A stretch of 13,436 nt of DNA, from the NCBI GenBank assembly GCA_964388785.1, contig CAYMBX010000028.1, forward strand, positions 1 through 13,436. Reading direction: 5' to 3'. Origin of the DNA: VGKU01 sp964388785. Its GTDB lineage: Bacteria; Patescibacteriota; Patescibacteriia; UBA9934; GWF2-40-263. The first letter of the stretch is position 1, and the number at the start of each line of letters is the position of its first letter. Positions 1-6,659 of this stretch are shown here, piece by piece. A model generated the notes under the pieces. The model was not told the DNA's origin. It worked only from the letters and a program-made list of their open reading frames with translations, and did not search any database. The position numbers and the translations under genes are program-made.

Positions 1-497
1 GCCGCGACTTTGAAATCCGCGCGGTCTTTTCGGTGACCGTGGATTCGGCGATCCGCCACCCAGATGAAGTTCGCATCTCGTTCCGGCTGGGTGCGTGTGA
101 GTGTCCAGGACGCACGGATCAGCCAGTCGGCGTCTACGCTCCACCGTCGAAGTTCGGGAATCTCCAAGCGCCGATAGCGCCCCTCGATCCGTCCGATTCC
201 CCGTCGCGCATCGTAAATGCTCGTGTAGCGCAGAAACATCTGCTCGGCAAGGTTCTGTTGGTCCCGCATGCGACGGCGCGTAAGTTCGAAGTTGCGTGAA
301 AGGAGATCGCCGGCCTTCAGACCGTGTGCATCCTTCGCGACGACATACAGACACATGTTCACCAGGACGATCAGATCGATCGTCCCAATGGCTGTGACGC
401 CACCGTGTCCGTCGGTAATGCTCAAGGGTCGTCTTGTGGTCACCGGATTCTTGAGGTCCGGCCACACCACCTCGGCTTCCACGTATCCGTTGTACAT
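1..497 (-). CDS. Hypothetical protein, C-terminus cut off by window edge
   Basis: I do not recognise this protein. On the minus strand an uninterrupted frame of 165 codons runs from an ATG at 497 to the window edge without a stop, so the 3' end is missing. A GAGGGA sequence about 4 bases before the ATG supports that start; the frame is open further upstream with in-frame GTG codons. The visible part begins MYNGYVEAEVVWPDLK, has one short hydrophobic stretch (about residues 41-54, with IDLIVLVNMCLYVV) and then a charged, Arg-rich, probably helical region (about 67-115) followed by a Trp-containing segment. No signal peptide or catalytic motif is evident. It lies 73 bases downstream of mltG in the same direction. 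Its G+C (about 60% over positions 1-180) is clearly higher than that of its neighbours, which may reflect a different origin. Confidence 0.6.
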   Translation of the reverse strand, partial: MYNGYVEAEVVWPDLKNPVTTRRPLSITDGHGGVTAIGTIDLIVLVNMCLYVVAKDAHGLKAGDLLSRNFELTRRRMRDQQNLAEQMFLRYTSIYDARRGIGRIEGRYRRLEIPELRRWSVDADWLIRASWTLTRTQPERDANFIWVADRRIHGHRKDRADFKVA

Positions 498-570
498 CTG
501 TCCCTCACTTGTCCCACGCGGGGACACCACCTTAGCCCATTTTCAACCATGCGTCAAAGATGCCAACACC

Positions 571-1593
571 TTACTTCAAATACTTGAACTTGTTCGCCAC
601 ATGCTGCTCGAATGTTTCGGCGTAAATAACCTCTCCTTCCGGTGTGGTCAAATAATACAGATCATCGGAATCGATCGGGTTCAGGACAGCCTTCAGCGCA
701 TTCATTCCCGGGTTACTGATGGGCCCGGGCGGAAGGCCGAGCTGTTGATAGGTATTGTAAGGCGAGTCGATTTTTGTGTCCTCAAGCGAAACGGCGGCAT
801 CTTTTTTGCCGGTGACATAATTGACGGTCGCATCCGCTTGCAATGCCATGCCGATTTTCAGACGCGAAAGAAAAATTCCCGCGACATGCGCCATCTCTTC
901 AGGTGAACGCACCTCGCGCTCAACAATGGACGCAAGCGTAAGCACTTCGTGAAACGTCATTCCGTTTGGCATGACAAGATGGTTCGGCACGACGATGTTA
1001 TTTTCAGAAAGTCTTCGAGACAACGTTAAAATCATCGTTTCGGCAACCGTTTTTGCATCCGCATCGGCACGAAATCGATAGGTATCCGGGAACAGATAGC
1101 CTTCGAGCCCTTGTCCGGATGGAATGCCGGCGAGCAGATCCGGCGTGGAGGAGACACGGGAAGGTTGAGAGACGATCGTCTGCCAAGATGCGGCGGTGAC
1201 ATTGGGAAGAACCGCGCCGAGTGTATTGCCGATCTGAACCGCCGTATATCCCTCCGGAATGGTCACCTGCGCTTCGGTCGACTTTGCATGCGATAGAACA
1301 TCAACAACGGAACGGAATGACATGCCCGGACGAAGGACATAGTTCCCCGCCTGAAGCGATGATTGCGCTCCGGCCAACCTCACATACGCTTTAAAGAAAA
1401 AACGGCTGGTGATGATCTCTTTCTCTTCCAACATGTTTCCAATCGCCTCGACGGAGGTTCCTGGCTCAATCGTGACACCGATTTCCGGCGCCCCTTCTTC
1501 CGGAGAGAGAAAAAAACTATCCCAAAATAGCGACCCACCAATGATCGCCCCCACCAACAGCAGCACACCAAGAAAGGTCAAAAAAAATTTCAT
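571..1593 (-). CDS. mltG: Endolytic murein transglycosylase MltG (YceG-like)
   Basis: MltG is a membrane-anchored lytic transglycosylase that cuts nascent glycan strands and so acts as a terminase for peptidoglycan polymerisation. The protein is 340 aa, the family's usual size. A single N-terminal membrane anchor (residues 2-23) is followed by a LysM-like region (about 37-100) and the YceG catalytic domain. Family motifs are visible: GLEGYLFPDTY (about 152-162), ASIVEREV with the probable catalytic Glu at 215, DSPYNTY (about 266-272) and GLPPGPISNPG (about 276-286). I chose the ATG at 1593 because it places the membrane helix at the N-terminus. The frame extends to an ATG at 1722, but that part runs through an 8-bp tandem repeat and a large hairpin and looks non-coding. 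No clear Shine-Dalgarno precedes 1593. A gene of unknown function follows after 73 bases. Confidence 0.95.
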   Translation of the reverse strand: MKFFLTFLGVLLLVGAIIGGSLFWDSFFLSPEEGAPEIGVTIEPGTSVEAIGNMLEEKEIITSRFFFKAYVRLAGAQSSLQAGNYVLRPGMSFRSVVDVLSHAKSTEAQVTIPEGYTAVQIGNTLGAVLPNVTAASWQTIVSQPSRVSSTPDLLAGIPSGQGLEGYLFPDTYRFRADADAKTVAETMILTLSRRLSENNIVVPNHLVMPNGMTFHEVLTLASIVEREVRSPEEMAHVAGIFLSRLKIGMALQADATVNYVTGKKDAAVSLEDTKIDSPYNTYQQLGLPPGPISNPGMNALKAVLNPIDSDDLYYLTTPEGEVIYAETFEQHVANKFKYLK

Positions 1594-1612
1594 AGAGGGA
1601 GCGAGGAAGTCA

Positions 1613-1652
1613 TTGAGTGATGGAGTGATGGAGTGATTAAGTGATTGAGTGG
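1613..1652. repeat. Five-copy 8-bp tandem repeat, consensus TKRAGTGA
   Basis: Plus-strand units are TTGAGTGA, TGGAGTGA, TGGAGTGA, TTAAGTGA and TTGAGTGG, directly abutting. The 8-base period is not a multiple of three, which argues against coding. The repeat ends 20 bases upstream of the chosen mltG start. Confidence 0.85.
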
Positions 1653-1659
1653 AAAAGAC

Positions 1660-1740
1660 ACCAACTTTCATCCTGACACGGCAGTGAAGCCTCGTTCGAG
1701 TGCTCGCAGAACTAGGCTTCACTGCCCACCAAAGGTTGGT
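1660..1740. repeat. Large imperfect inverted repeat (hairpin) upstream of mltG
   Basis: A perfect 13-bp inverted repeat, GGCAGTGAAGCCT at 1680-1692 and its complement at 1714-1726, encloses 21 bases. Inside, further bases match with small gaps and the centre contains CGAG-TG-CTCG. Outside, ACCAAC at 1660-1665 pairs with GTTGGT at 1735-1740, with an asymmetric bulge between. No run of Ts follows on either strand, so it is not a classical intrinsic terminator. It could be a processed or stabilising mRNA hairpin, a REP/MITE-like palindrome, or a regulatory leader. Confidence 0.8.
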
Positions 1741-1802
1741 ATACTACTTAAAATGATCCCTGAAATTTGACGAGACATGCAATCCTCTGAGATCCATTCA
1801 GT

Positions 1803-2285
1803 TTATTTCCCATGACATTCTACATAACGATTTTTTGATCCGCAAAAACACTCCTTCGTCTCCCGATCTTTGGCCGCAAGCCAGGAGCTGGACTGCACCT
1901 TTCCCCCTTGACCCACGTTAAACACAAGTTCGATTCCAAGCTCGCGTGCGAGGACAGCTTCCGGAATATTATCTGCAAATCGATCTCCGCCATTTGCAAA
2001 CACCTGTGGTTGAATTTGTCGCAAGCTAGAACAAACGCTCATATCCGTACAATCCGGTTCATGATCGGTCAGAACCACGCGTGCCACCCCGGAAAGCGCT
2101 TCAATAATTTCCTTGCGCTGGTCCTCCGGCATAAACACAAACCCTTTTTTCTTCATCAACCAATTGTCATTATTTAAAATCACCACCAATTCATCCCCGA
2201 GCGCAGCGGCTTCACGGATCATGCGCACATGTCCAATATGAATCGGGTCAAAGCCCCCGGAGACGGCAACAACTTTGTGTGACAT
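1803..2285 (-). CDS. Cytidylyltransferase-like nucleotidyltransferase with C-terminal SEC-C-type motif
   Basis: This 160-aa protein belongs to the HIGH-type nucleotidyltransferase superfamily, whose members transfer CMP or AMP to a phosphorylated substrate (the glycerol-3-phosphate cytidylyltransferase and heptose-1-phosphate adenylyltransferase type). The signature GGFDPIHIGH is at residues 10-19, and the second conserved stretch appears as KVQSSSW at 129-135. ANGGDR (97-102) and NIPE (106-109) fit the sugar or polyol phosphate branch. The last 15 residues, ECFCGSKNRYVECHG (145-159), match the SEC-C zinc-binding pattern: C146, C148, C157 and H158. The substrate cannot be read from the sequence. 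It is the last gene of the block beginning with gap, 12 bases after the PAP2 gene, which suggests a role in envelope or lipid-head-group precursor synthesis (inference). Only a weak, partly matching ribosome site precedes the ATG. Confidence 0.85.
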   Translation of the reverse strand: MSHKVVAVSGGFDPIHIGHVRMIREAAALGDELVVILNNDNWLMKKKGFVFMPEDQRKEIIEALSGVARVVLTDHEPDCTDMSVCSSLRQIQPQVFANGGDRFADNIPEAVLARELGIELVFNVGQGGKVQSSSWLAAKDRETKECFCGSKNRYVECHGK

Positions 2286-2297
2286 ATATCCATCTTT

Positions 2298-2789
2298 TTA
2301 TACAAAAAATAAGATCGCCGCAACCTTCATCGCATACGCAAGCCCAAATCCAATGATGCCGCCCGCGATCACGTCACTCACATGATGCACTCCCACCGCC
2401 ACACGTCCGATTGCCACCAACATGGCCGCAATGAGCAGAAGCGGCCACACCGTCACATCATGACTAAACGCCGCGACCATCGCGAACGCAATCGTGCTGT
2501 GCGAAGAAGGAAAGCTCGGCGTTTCCACAAAAAGGTGAATGAGCGGTTTATAGGCTTGTTCGTGAAATGGCCGCGGTCGACGAATCCATTCGGAAAAAAG
2601 TAAAGAGACTCCCCACGGCAAAAACACGAGCGGAAGAATCTGCAAAATACTCGGATAGACGAACCCGAATGAGATTCCCGCCATGAACCAAATGAGTTCG
2701 GACGCACAAAAAATAGCAATGTCCCGCTTGTGAGGCGAACTGCGCGCGATTTCAAATAGGGCAAATGACCATCGTTGGTCTTTATTCAT
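2298..2789 (-). CDS. PAP2-superfamily membrane phosphatase
   Basis: PAP2 enzymes of this size (163 aa) are integral membrane phosphatases acting on lipid phosphates such as undecaprenyl pyrophosphate or phosphatidic acid. The three motifs are present: RRPRPF at 70-75 (motif 1, with R73-P74), PSFPSSH at 91-97 (motif 2, His97) and GRVAVGVHHVSD at 128-139 (motif 3: R129, catalytic His135, Asp139). Hydrophobic segments at about 31-50, 48-65, 100-112, 115-128 and 140-163 fit a multi-pass protein. The Lys that normally begins motif 1 (K-x6-RP) is Ser66 here, and the Ser before R129 is Gly128. The ATG overlaps the nth stop in an ATGA arrangement, so the two are probably translationally coupled. A nucleotidyltransferase gene follows after 12 bases. 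The natural substrate is not determinable. Confidence 0.9.
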   Translation of the reverse strand: MNKDQRWSFALFEIARSSPHKRDIAIFCASELIWFMAGISFGFVYPSILQILPLVFLPWGVSLLFSEWIRRPRPFHEQAYKPLIHLFVETPSFPSSHSTIAFAMVAAFSHDVTVWPLLLIAAMLVAIGRVAVGVHHVSDVIAGGIIGFGLAYAMKVAAILFFV

Positions 2790-3511
2790 ACAGGGATTTC
2801 CAAAACGTGTTTACGCAATGTCTCAAGCTCGCGCTCGCGCCGCTCAAGATCTTTTTTAATTTTCTGGGCATTTCTTGGTGTCACAAGCTGTTTTTGCGTA
2901 TACGCACATTGAGATTGTATGGGACACATCCAACAGCGCGGTTTGCCGGGAATACAAATGAAGCGTCCAAACTTCACAAACACGCGATTGACAGTCGGTT
3001 GAAGGTTTTTGGGAATCACATCAAGAAGTGCGCGTTCTGTCTTCTCCGGCGTGTTCGTCTCCACCCATCCAAGCCGATTGGTCACGCGATGAACATGCGT
3101 GTCGACTGCAATGGCCGGGTGATTAAAACACGCCACAAGCACCACGCTTGCCGTTTTTCTCCCGACTCCCGGCAGCAAAACGAGTTCATCCATCGTCTGT
3201 GGAATAGCTCCGTAAAATCTTTGGACCACAGTCTGTGCCATGGCACGGAGATGCCTGGCCTTTTGTTTATACATGCCGATCGTGTTGATCGTTGCTTCTA
3301 TCCGTGCGGGTGTTGCACGCGCAAGCTTTTCCACGTTTGCAAACGATCGAAAAAATTCTGGAAGAAGCTTCAATACCTGCTCATCCCGCGTGCGCGCAGA
3401 CAACATGACCGCTACCAGTGTCCGGTAAGGATCCCCGATTTCCATCGCTCCGGGATTGGGAAAGTGGCGCTTGAGCACGGTGAGTACCGACTGTATTTCT
3501 CTCTTTTCCAC
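2786..3511 (-). CDS. nth: Endonuclease III (DNA glycosylase/AP lyase)
   Basis: Endonuclease III removes oxidised pyrimidines and cleaves abasic sites in base excision repair. The helix-hairpin-helix LPGVGRKT (113-120) carries the catalytic Lys119, and VDTHVHRV holds the catalytic Asp137. The [4Fe-4S] cluster pattern C-x6-C-x2-C-x5-C is intact (C186, C193, C196, C202). At 241 aa it is slightly longer than the E. coli enzyme (211 aa) because of a charged, probably helical tail (about 210-236). The start is a GTG at 3511; an in-frame TAG lies eight codons upstream and no ATG intervenes, so this is the only reasonable start. There is no clear Shine-Dalgarno. It begins 24 bases after gpmI and overlaps the PAP2 gene by 4 bases, so it appears to be carried in the glycolytic operon rather than in a repair operon. 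Confidence 0.96.
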   Translation of the reverse strand: MEKREIQSVLTVLKRHFPNPGAMEIGDPYRTLVAVMLSARTRDEQVLKLLPEFFRSFANVEKLARATPARIEATINTIGMYKQKARHLRAMAQTVVQRFYGAIPQTMDELVLLPGVGRKTASVVLVACFNHPAIAVDTHVHRVTNRLGWVETNTPEKTERALLDVIPKNLQPTVNRVFVKFGRFICIPGKPRCWMCPIQSQCAYTQKQLVTPRNAQKIKKDLERRERELETLRKHVLEIPV

Positions 3512-3535
3512 AAATGCTTTCGTTTCTAATGCAGA

Positions 3536-5104
3536 CTATATTAATGGTTGCCCGATCATTTCCGGCGGCTGCTCAATCCCCATCACGGCCAAAATCGTGG
3601 GCGCAACATCCGCCAACATCCCCACTGGCGGCATCAATGATAAATCACCGTCCGGCACTTCCCCAGCAATCGACGGCTGTCCTTCGTACGTTTTTGAAAT
3701 GATGAGAAACGGAACAGGATTCGTTGCGTGTTCTTTATTTATATCCCCTGTGCGCAAGTTTAATTTTTCTTCCGCATTTCCATGATCGGCCGTCACGAAC
3801 ACAGCCCCGTCACGCGAGAGCGTCTCCTCCACGATTTTCCCCAAGCATGCATCGACCGTCTCCACCGCTTTGATGGTCGCTTCTAAATTTCCCGTATGCC
3901 CCACCATATCCGGATTCGCAAAATTCATCACCAAAAAATCGAATTTATCCTCACGCATTTCTTTGATGACTCGGTTGGTGATATCCCACGCACTCATTTC
4001 GGGAGCCAAATCGTAAGATGCGACCTTTGGTGATGGAATGATAATACGCTCTTCACCTGGAAACGGATCCTCCTTCGTCCCGTTCAAGAAAAACGTCACG
4101 TGCGCGTATTTTTCCGTTTCCGCAATGTGTAGTTGTGTCAATCCATGCGCCGAAAGTACCTCTGCGAGACACTGTTCCACGGTTTGGGGCGGAAAGGCGA
4201 TGTGTACGGGGAGCCCTTTTTCATATTCCGCCATCGTAACAGGAAACAGTCCCTCGACGATCTGTCGATCAAAATTGGAAAACTCTGGGAGGACAAACGC
4301 CTTCGCGAGCTGACGCATCCGGTCCGGCCTGAAATTGAAAAAAATGACCGCGTCATTTTCTCGGATCGTCCCAACCGGCTGATCACCGTCCATCAGAACC
4401 GTTGGCACAAATTCCTCGTCGTACACTTCTTTTGCATACGAATCTTTGATGACCTGTAGAGGATCCGTCGCCTTATTTCCTTCTCCACGTACCATCGCGT
4501 CGTATGCTTTCTGCGTACGTTCCCAACGGTTATCCCGATCCATGGCAAAATAACGTCCGGACAGCGAAGCAATTTTCCCGATTTTGAGCGTGCGCATTTT
4601 TTCTTGCAAAGACGTGATGAAATCAATCCCAACATTATAGACGGTATCACGTCCGTCCAAAATCGCTTGCACATACACCTCTTTCAGTCCTTGCTTTTTC
4701 GACAGTTCCAAAAGGGCATGACAATGCTCATCCATGGAATGCACCCGTCCGCCACTGACCATTCCAACCAAATGAAGCCGGCCCCCCTGTTTTTTCACAT
4801 GAGCCACCGCTTGCAAAAACGCATCATTTTCAAAAAAACTCCCGTCGGAAATCGAACGGTTGATGCGCGGAAACATTTGGTAATACACGCGTCCGGCTCC
4901 AATGGCCAAATGTCCGACTTCTGAATTGCCCATTTCCCCCCACGAAAGACCGACCTCCTCTCCGGAAGCGCGTAAGGTCATGGTTGGGTAGGTTCGGATA
5001 AATCGGTCGAAATTGGGCGTTTCCGCTTGCGTAATCGCGTTCCCTTTGCTATCGGGAGCGACACCGAACCCGTCTATCACGATAAGAACGTACGGTTTTT
5101 TCAT
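3536..5104 (-). CDS. gpmI: 2,3-bisphosphoglycerate-independent phosphoglycerate mutase
   Basis: GpmI interconverts 3- and 2-phosphoglycerate using two Mn ions and a phosphoserine intermediate; it belongs to the alkaline phosphatase superfamily. At 522 aa it has the normal length. Visible residues are metal ligand Asp11 in VIDGFG, the phosphorylated Ser61 in MGNSEVGH, the substrate-domain motifs VHSMDEH (121-127), DGRDT (150-154), RYFAMDRDNRWER (184-196) and NFRPDR (257-262), then the C-terminal metal site NPDMVGH (Asp409, His413), TADHGN (Asp450, His451) and His469. Its ATG overlaps the eno stop by 4 bases (ATGA), and an AAGG lies about 4 bases upstream, one of the few ribosome-site-like sequences in the operon. 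It catalyses the step immediately before enolase. Confidence 0.98.
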   Translation of the reverse strand: MKKPYVLIVIDGFGVAPDSKGNAITQAETPNFDRFIRTYPTMTLRASGEEVGLSWGEMGNSEVGHLAIGAGRVYYQMFPRINRSISDGSFFENDAFLQAVAHVKKQGGRLHLVGMVSGGRVHSMDEHCHALLELSKKQGLKEVYVQAILDGRDTVYNVGIDFITSLQEKMRTLKIGKIASLSGRYFAMDRDNRWERTQKAYDAMVRGEGNKATDPLQVIKDSYAKEVYDEEFVPTVLMDGDQPVGTIRENDAVIFFNFRPDRMRQLAKAFVLPEFSNFDRQIVEGLFPVTMAEYEKGLPVHIAFPPQTVEQCLAEVLSAHGLTQLHIAETEKYAHVTFFLNGTKEDPFPGEERIIIPSPKVASYDLAPEMSAWDITNRVIKEMREDKFDFLVMNFANPDMVGHTGNLEATIKAVETVDACLGKIVEETLSRDGAVFVTADHGNAEEKLNLRTGDINKEHATNPVPFLIISKTYEGQPSIAGEVPDGDLSLMPPVGMLADVAPTILAVMGIEQPPEMIGQPLI

Positions 5105-6366
5105 AATCCCTTCACTTCCTCCTCAATTTCCATTAATCGATTATACTTTGCTAAACGTTCAGAACGGGATAAAGACCCGGACTTGATAAAATCCGCATTC
5201 ACCGCGACCGCAAGATCTGCAATGGTCGTATCACAGGTCTCGCCGGATCGATGGGAAACGGAAACTTTATACCGCGCCTGCTTGGCAAGCATGATGGCAT
5301 CCATTGCCTCCGAAAGCGAACCGATTTGATTGACTTTAATTAAGATCGCGTTCCCTGCCTTCAACTCAATCCCTTTCTGCAATCGTGTGACATTGGTGAC
5401 AAAAAAATCATCTCCCACCAGCACAACTTCTTTCCCCAAACGTGTCGTCATTTCCACCCACCCTTCCCAATCGTCTTGATCCAATCCGTCTTCAATGGAA
5501 ATAATCGGGTATGTTTTCACCCAGGTCTCCCAAAGTTCGACCAACTCCCGTCGATTCATTTTTTTTCGATCTACATTGAGCGTGTAACGGTCGCGCCTCG
5601 CGTCATACAATTCCGAAACCGCCGGGTCGATCGCCAGAAACACATCCTTGCCCGCTTTGTACTCGGCTTGTTTGATTGCCTGCATGATGAGTTCAAGTGC
5701 CGCTTCGTTGCGGGGACAACGCACCGAATATCCGCCTTCATCGCCTTTGAGCGTTGAATGTCCTTTTTTTGTCAACACCTCGCCGAGCACATAAAAAATT
5801 TCCGCTCCACAACGAACCCGTTCACGAAATGTTCGCTGCATCGGAACCACCATGAATTCTTGAAAATCCAAAATCCATCCCGCATGGGCTCCACCATTGA
5901 GTACATTCATCGTCGGATACGGCAAGCGATATTTTTGAAAAGGAAGATCAAACGCCTCCCGCAAAAATCGGTACAGCGGCAGTTTGCTTGCCTTCGCACC
6001 CGCATGCGCGCACGCAAGCGATACGCCCAAAATTGCGTTCGCGCCCAATCGTTGTTTGTTGGGAGTCCCATCCAAATCAATCATGGTTTGATCGATCGCT
6101 CGCGGTTTTGTCACATCCATCCCAACAACCGCTTTTTGAATTTTGGTATTGACATTGCGAACGGCCTTCAACACCCCTTTTCCCTGAAATCGCTTCGGGT
6201 CACCATCGCGAAGTTCAAGCGCTTCATGCGTGCCCGTGGAAGCTCCGCTTGGCACGGACGCCGAACCCATCGTCCCATCTTTTAACAGAACCGTGACATG
6301 CACCGTGGGATTGCCACGTGAGTCGAGAATTTCATGGGCATGCACTGATGTCACTGTGTGTTTCAT
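5101..6366 (-). CDS. eno: Enolase (phosphopyruvate hydratase)
   Basis: Enolase dehydrates 2-phosphoglycerate to phosphoenolpyruvate. The 421-aa protein covers the complete N-terminal capping domain and TIM barrel. Visible sites are the mobile loop SGASTG (40-45), His161, Glu170 in DFQEFM, the catalytic-acid motif GDEGGY with Glu210, metal ligands Asp247, Glu292 and Asp319, catalytic-base Lys344 in IKVNQIGS, SHRSGET (371-377) and Lys395. After GGAH the usual DNN-type residues are replaced (HAGWILDFQEF rather than HADNNVDIQEF), a variation away from the catalytic side chains. The C-terminal KSGSLSRSER differs slightly from the common KTGAPSRSER. The start at 6366 is one base after the stop of the small membrane protein gene, and its stop overlaps gpmI by 4 bases, so coupling is likely. 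Confidence 0.98.
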   Translation of the reverse strand: MKHTVTSVHAHEILDSRGNPTVHVTVLLKDGTMGSASVPSGASTGTHEALELRDGDPKRFQGKGVLKAVRNVNTKIQKAVVGMDVTKPRAIDQTMIDLDGTPNKQRLGANAILGVSLACAHAGAKASKLPLYRFLREAFDLPFQKYRLPYPTMNVLNGGAHAGWILDFQEFMVVPMQRTFRERVRCGAEIFYVLGEVLTKKGHSTLKGDEGGYSVRCPRNEAALELIMQAIKQAEYKAGKDVFLAIDPAVSELYDARRDRYTLNVDRKKMNRRELVELWETWVKTYPIISIEDGLDQDDWEGWVEMTTRLGKEVVLVGDDFFVTNVTRLQKGIELKAGNAILIKVNQIGSLSEAMDAIMLAKQARYKVSVSHRSGETCDTTIADLAVAVNADFIKSGSLSRSERLAKYNRLMEIEEEVKGL

Positions 6367-6367
6367 A

Positions 6368-6634
6368 TTATTTCTTGCCGACTTTGGACTTTAACGTGGC
6401 GGTCGCTTTCCCAAGACGAGAGGTCACCAACACCACAACCGCGGTAATCAGAATCGCGTACGTAAACTTTGCAATCAGCGATTCCTGGTTTGGAAAAAAG
6501 AGATTGAACAAATCTTGAATGGCGGAATTCCAAGCAAGCGCGGCAACCAACCCAAAGCCCGCGGTCGCCAGCGTGTGCATTTTTTCCAACATTTCCACGC
6601 GAAGGGATTGTTGTTCGGTTGATTGTTCTGACAT
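6368..6634 (-). CDS. Small two-helix membrane protein, probable DUF5654 family
   Basis: This 88-aa protein has a hydrophilic N-terminus, a first hydrophobic segment at about 23-36 (with TAGFGLVAALAWN), a loop, a second segment at about 56-71 (with FTYAILITAVVVLVT) and a basic Lys-rich tail. The layout and the EMLEKMHTLATAGFGLVAAL stretch resemble the DUF5654 family from memory; no function is known to me. It is unlikely to be a chance frame: its stop is one base from the eno start and its ATG is 25 bases after the pgk stop, so it sits in the operon between two glycolytic enzymes. No clear Shine-Dalgarno precedes it. It may be a small membrane-associated partner, but nothing in the sequence specifies a role. 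Confidence 0.8.
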   Translation of the reverse strand: MSEQSTEQQSLRVEMLEKMHTLATAGFGLVAALAWNSAIQDLFNLFFPNQESLIAKFTYAILITAVVVLVTSRLGKATATLKSKVGKK

Positions 6635-6659
6635 AAACGTTTAGCTGTGAATGAAAATT

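Larger units (their letters stand above)
1594..1802. other. Non-coding stretch between the nucleotidyltransferase gene and mltG
   Basis: These 209 bases hold two structured elements: a tandem repeat at 1613-1652 and a large inverted repeat at 1660-1740. The remainder (1741-1802) is A+T-rich with no convincing terminator for the operon that ends at 1803 and no convincing promoter for mltG. The region would form the 5' leader of mltG if transcription reads in from upstream. Confidence 0.6.

Noticed and set aside
498..570. Terminator between mltG and the left-edge gene
   Set aside because: Only a 5-bp stem (GTCCC/GGGAC) without a T tract is present.
268..906. 212-codon plus-strand open frame
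   Set aside because: It is antisense to mltG and the left-edge gene, with no protein-like motif.
1613..1652. CRISPR array
   Set aside because: Units are 8 bases and abut directly, with no spacers.
1594..1722. 43-residue N-terminal extension of MltG
   Set aside because: It runs through an 8-bp repeat (not a multiple of three) and a hairpin, and would place the membrane anchor internally.
1680..1726. tRNA or integron attC site
   Set aside because: It contains a TTCGA but no acceptor/anticodon layout, and no GTTRRRY/RYYYAAC ends; it is a simple inverted repeat.
1741..1790. Promoter for mltG on the minus strand (TTTCAG-16-TATACC)
   Set aside because: Both hexamers match consensus poorly and no extended -10 is present.
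2765..3529. 254-codon plus-strand open frame
   Set aside because: It is a shadow of nth; the minus-strand frame carries all endonuclease III motifs.
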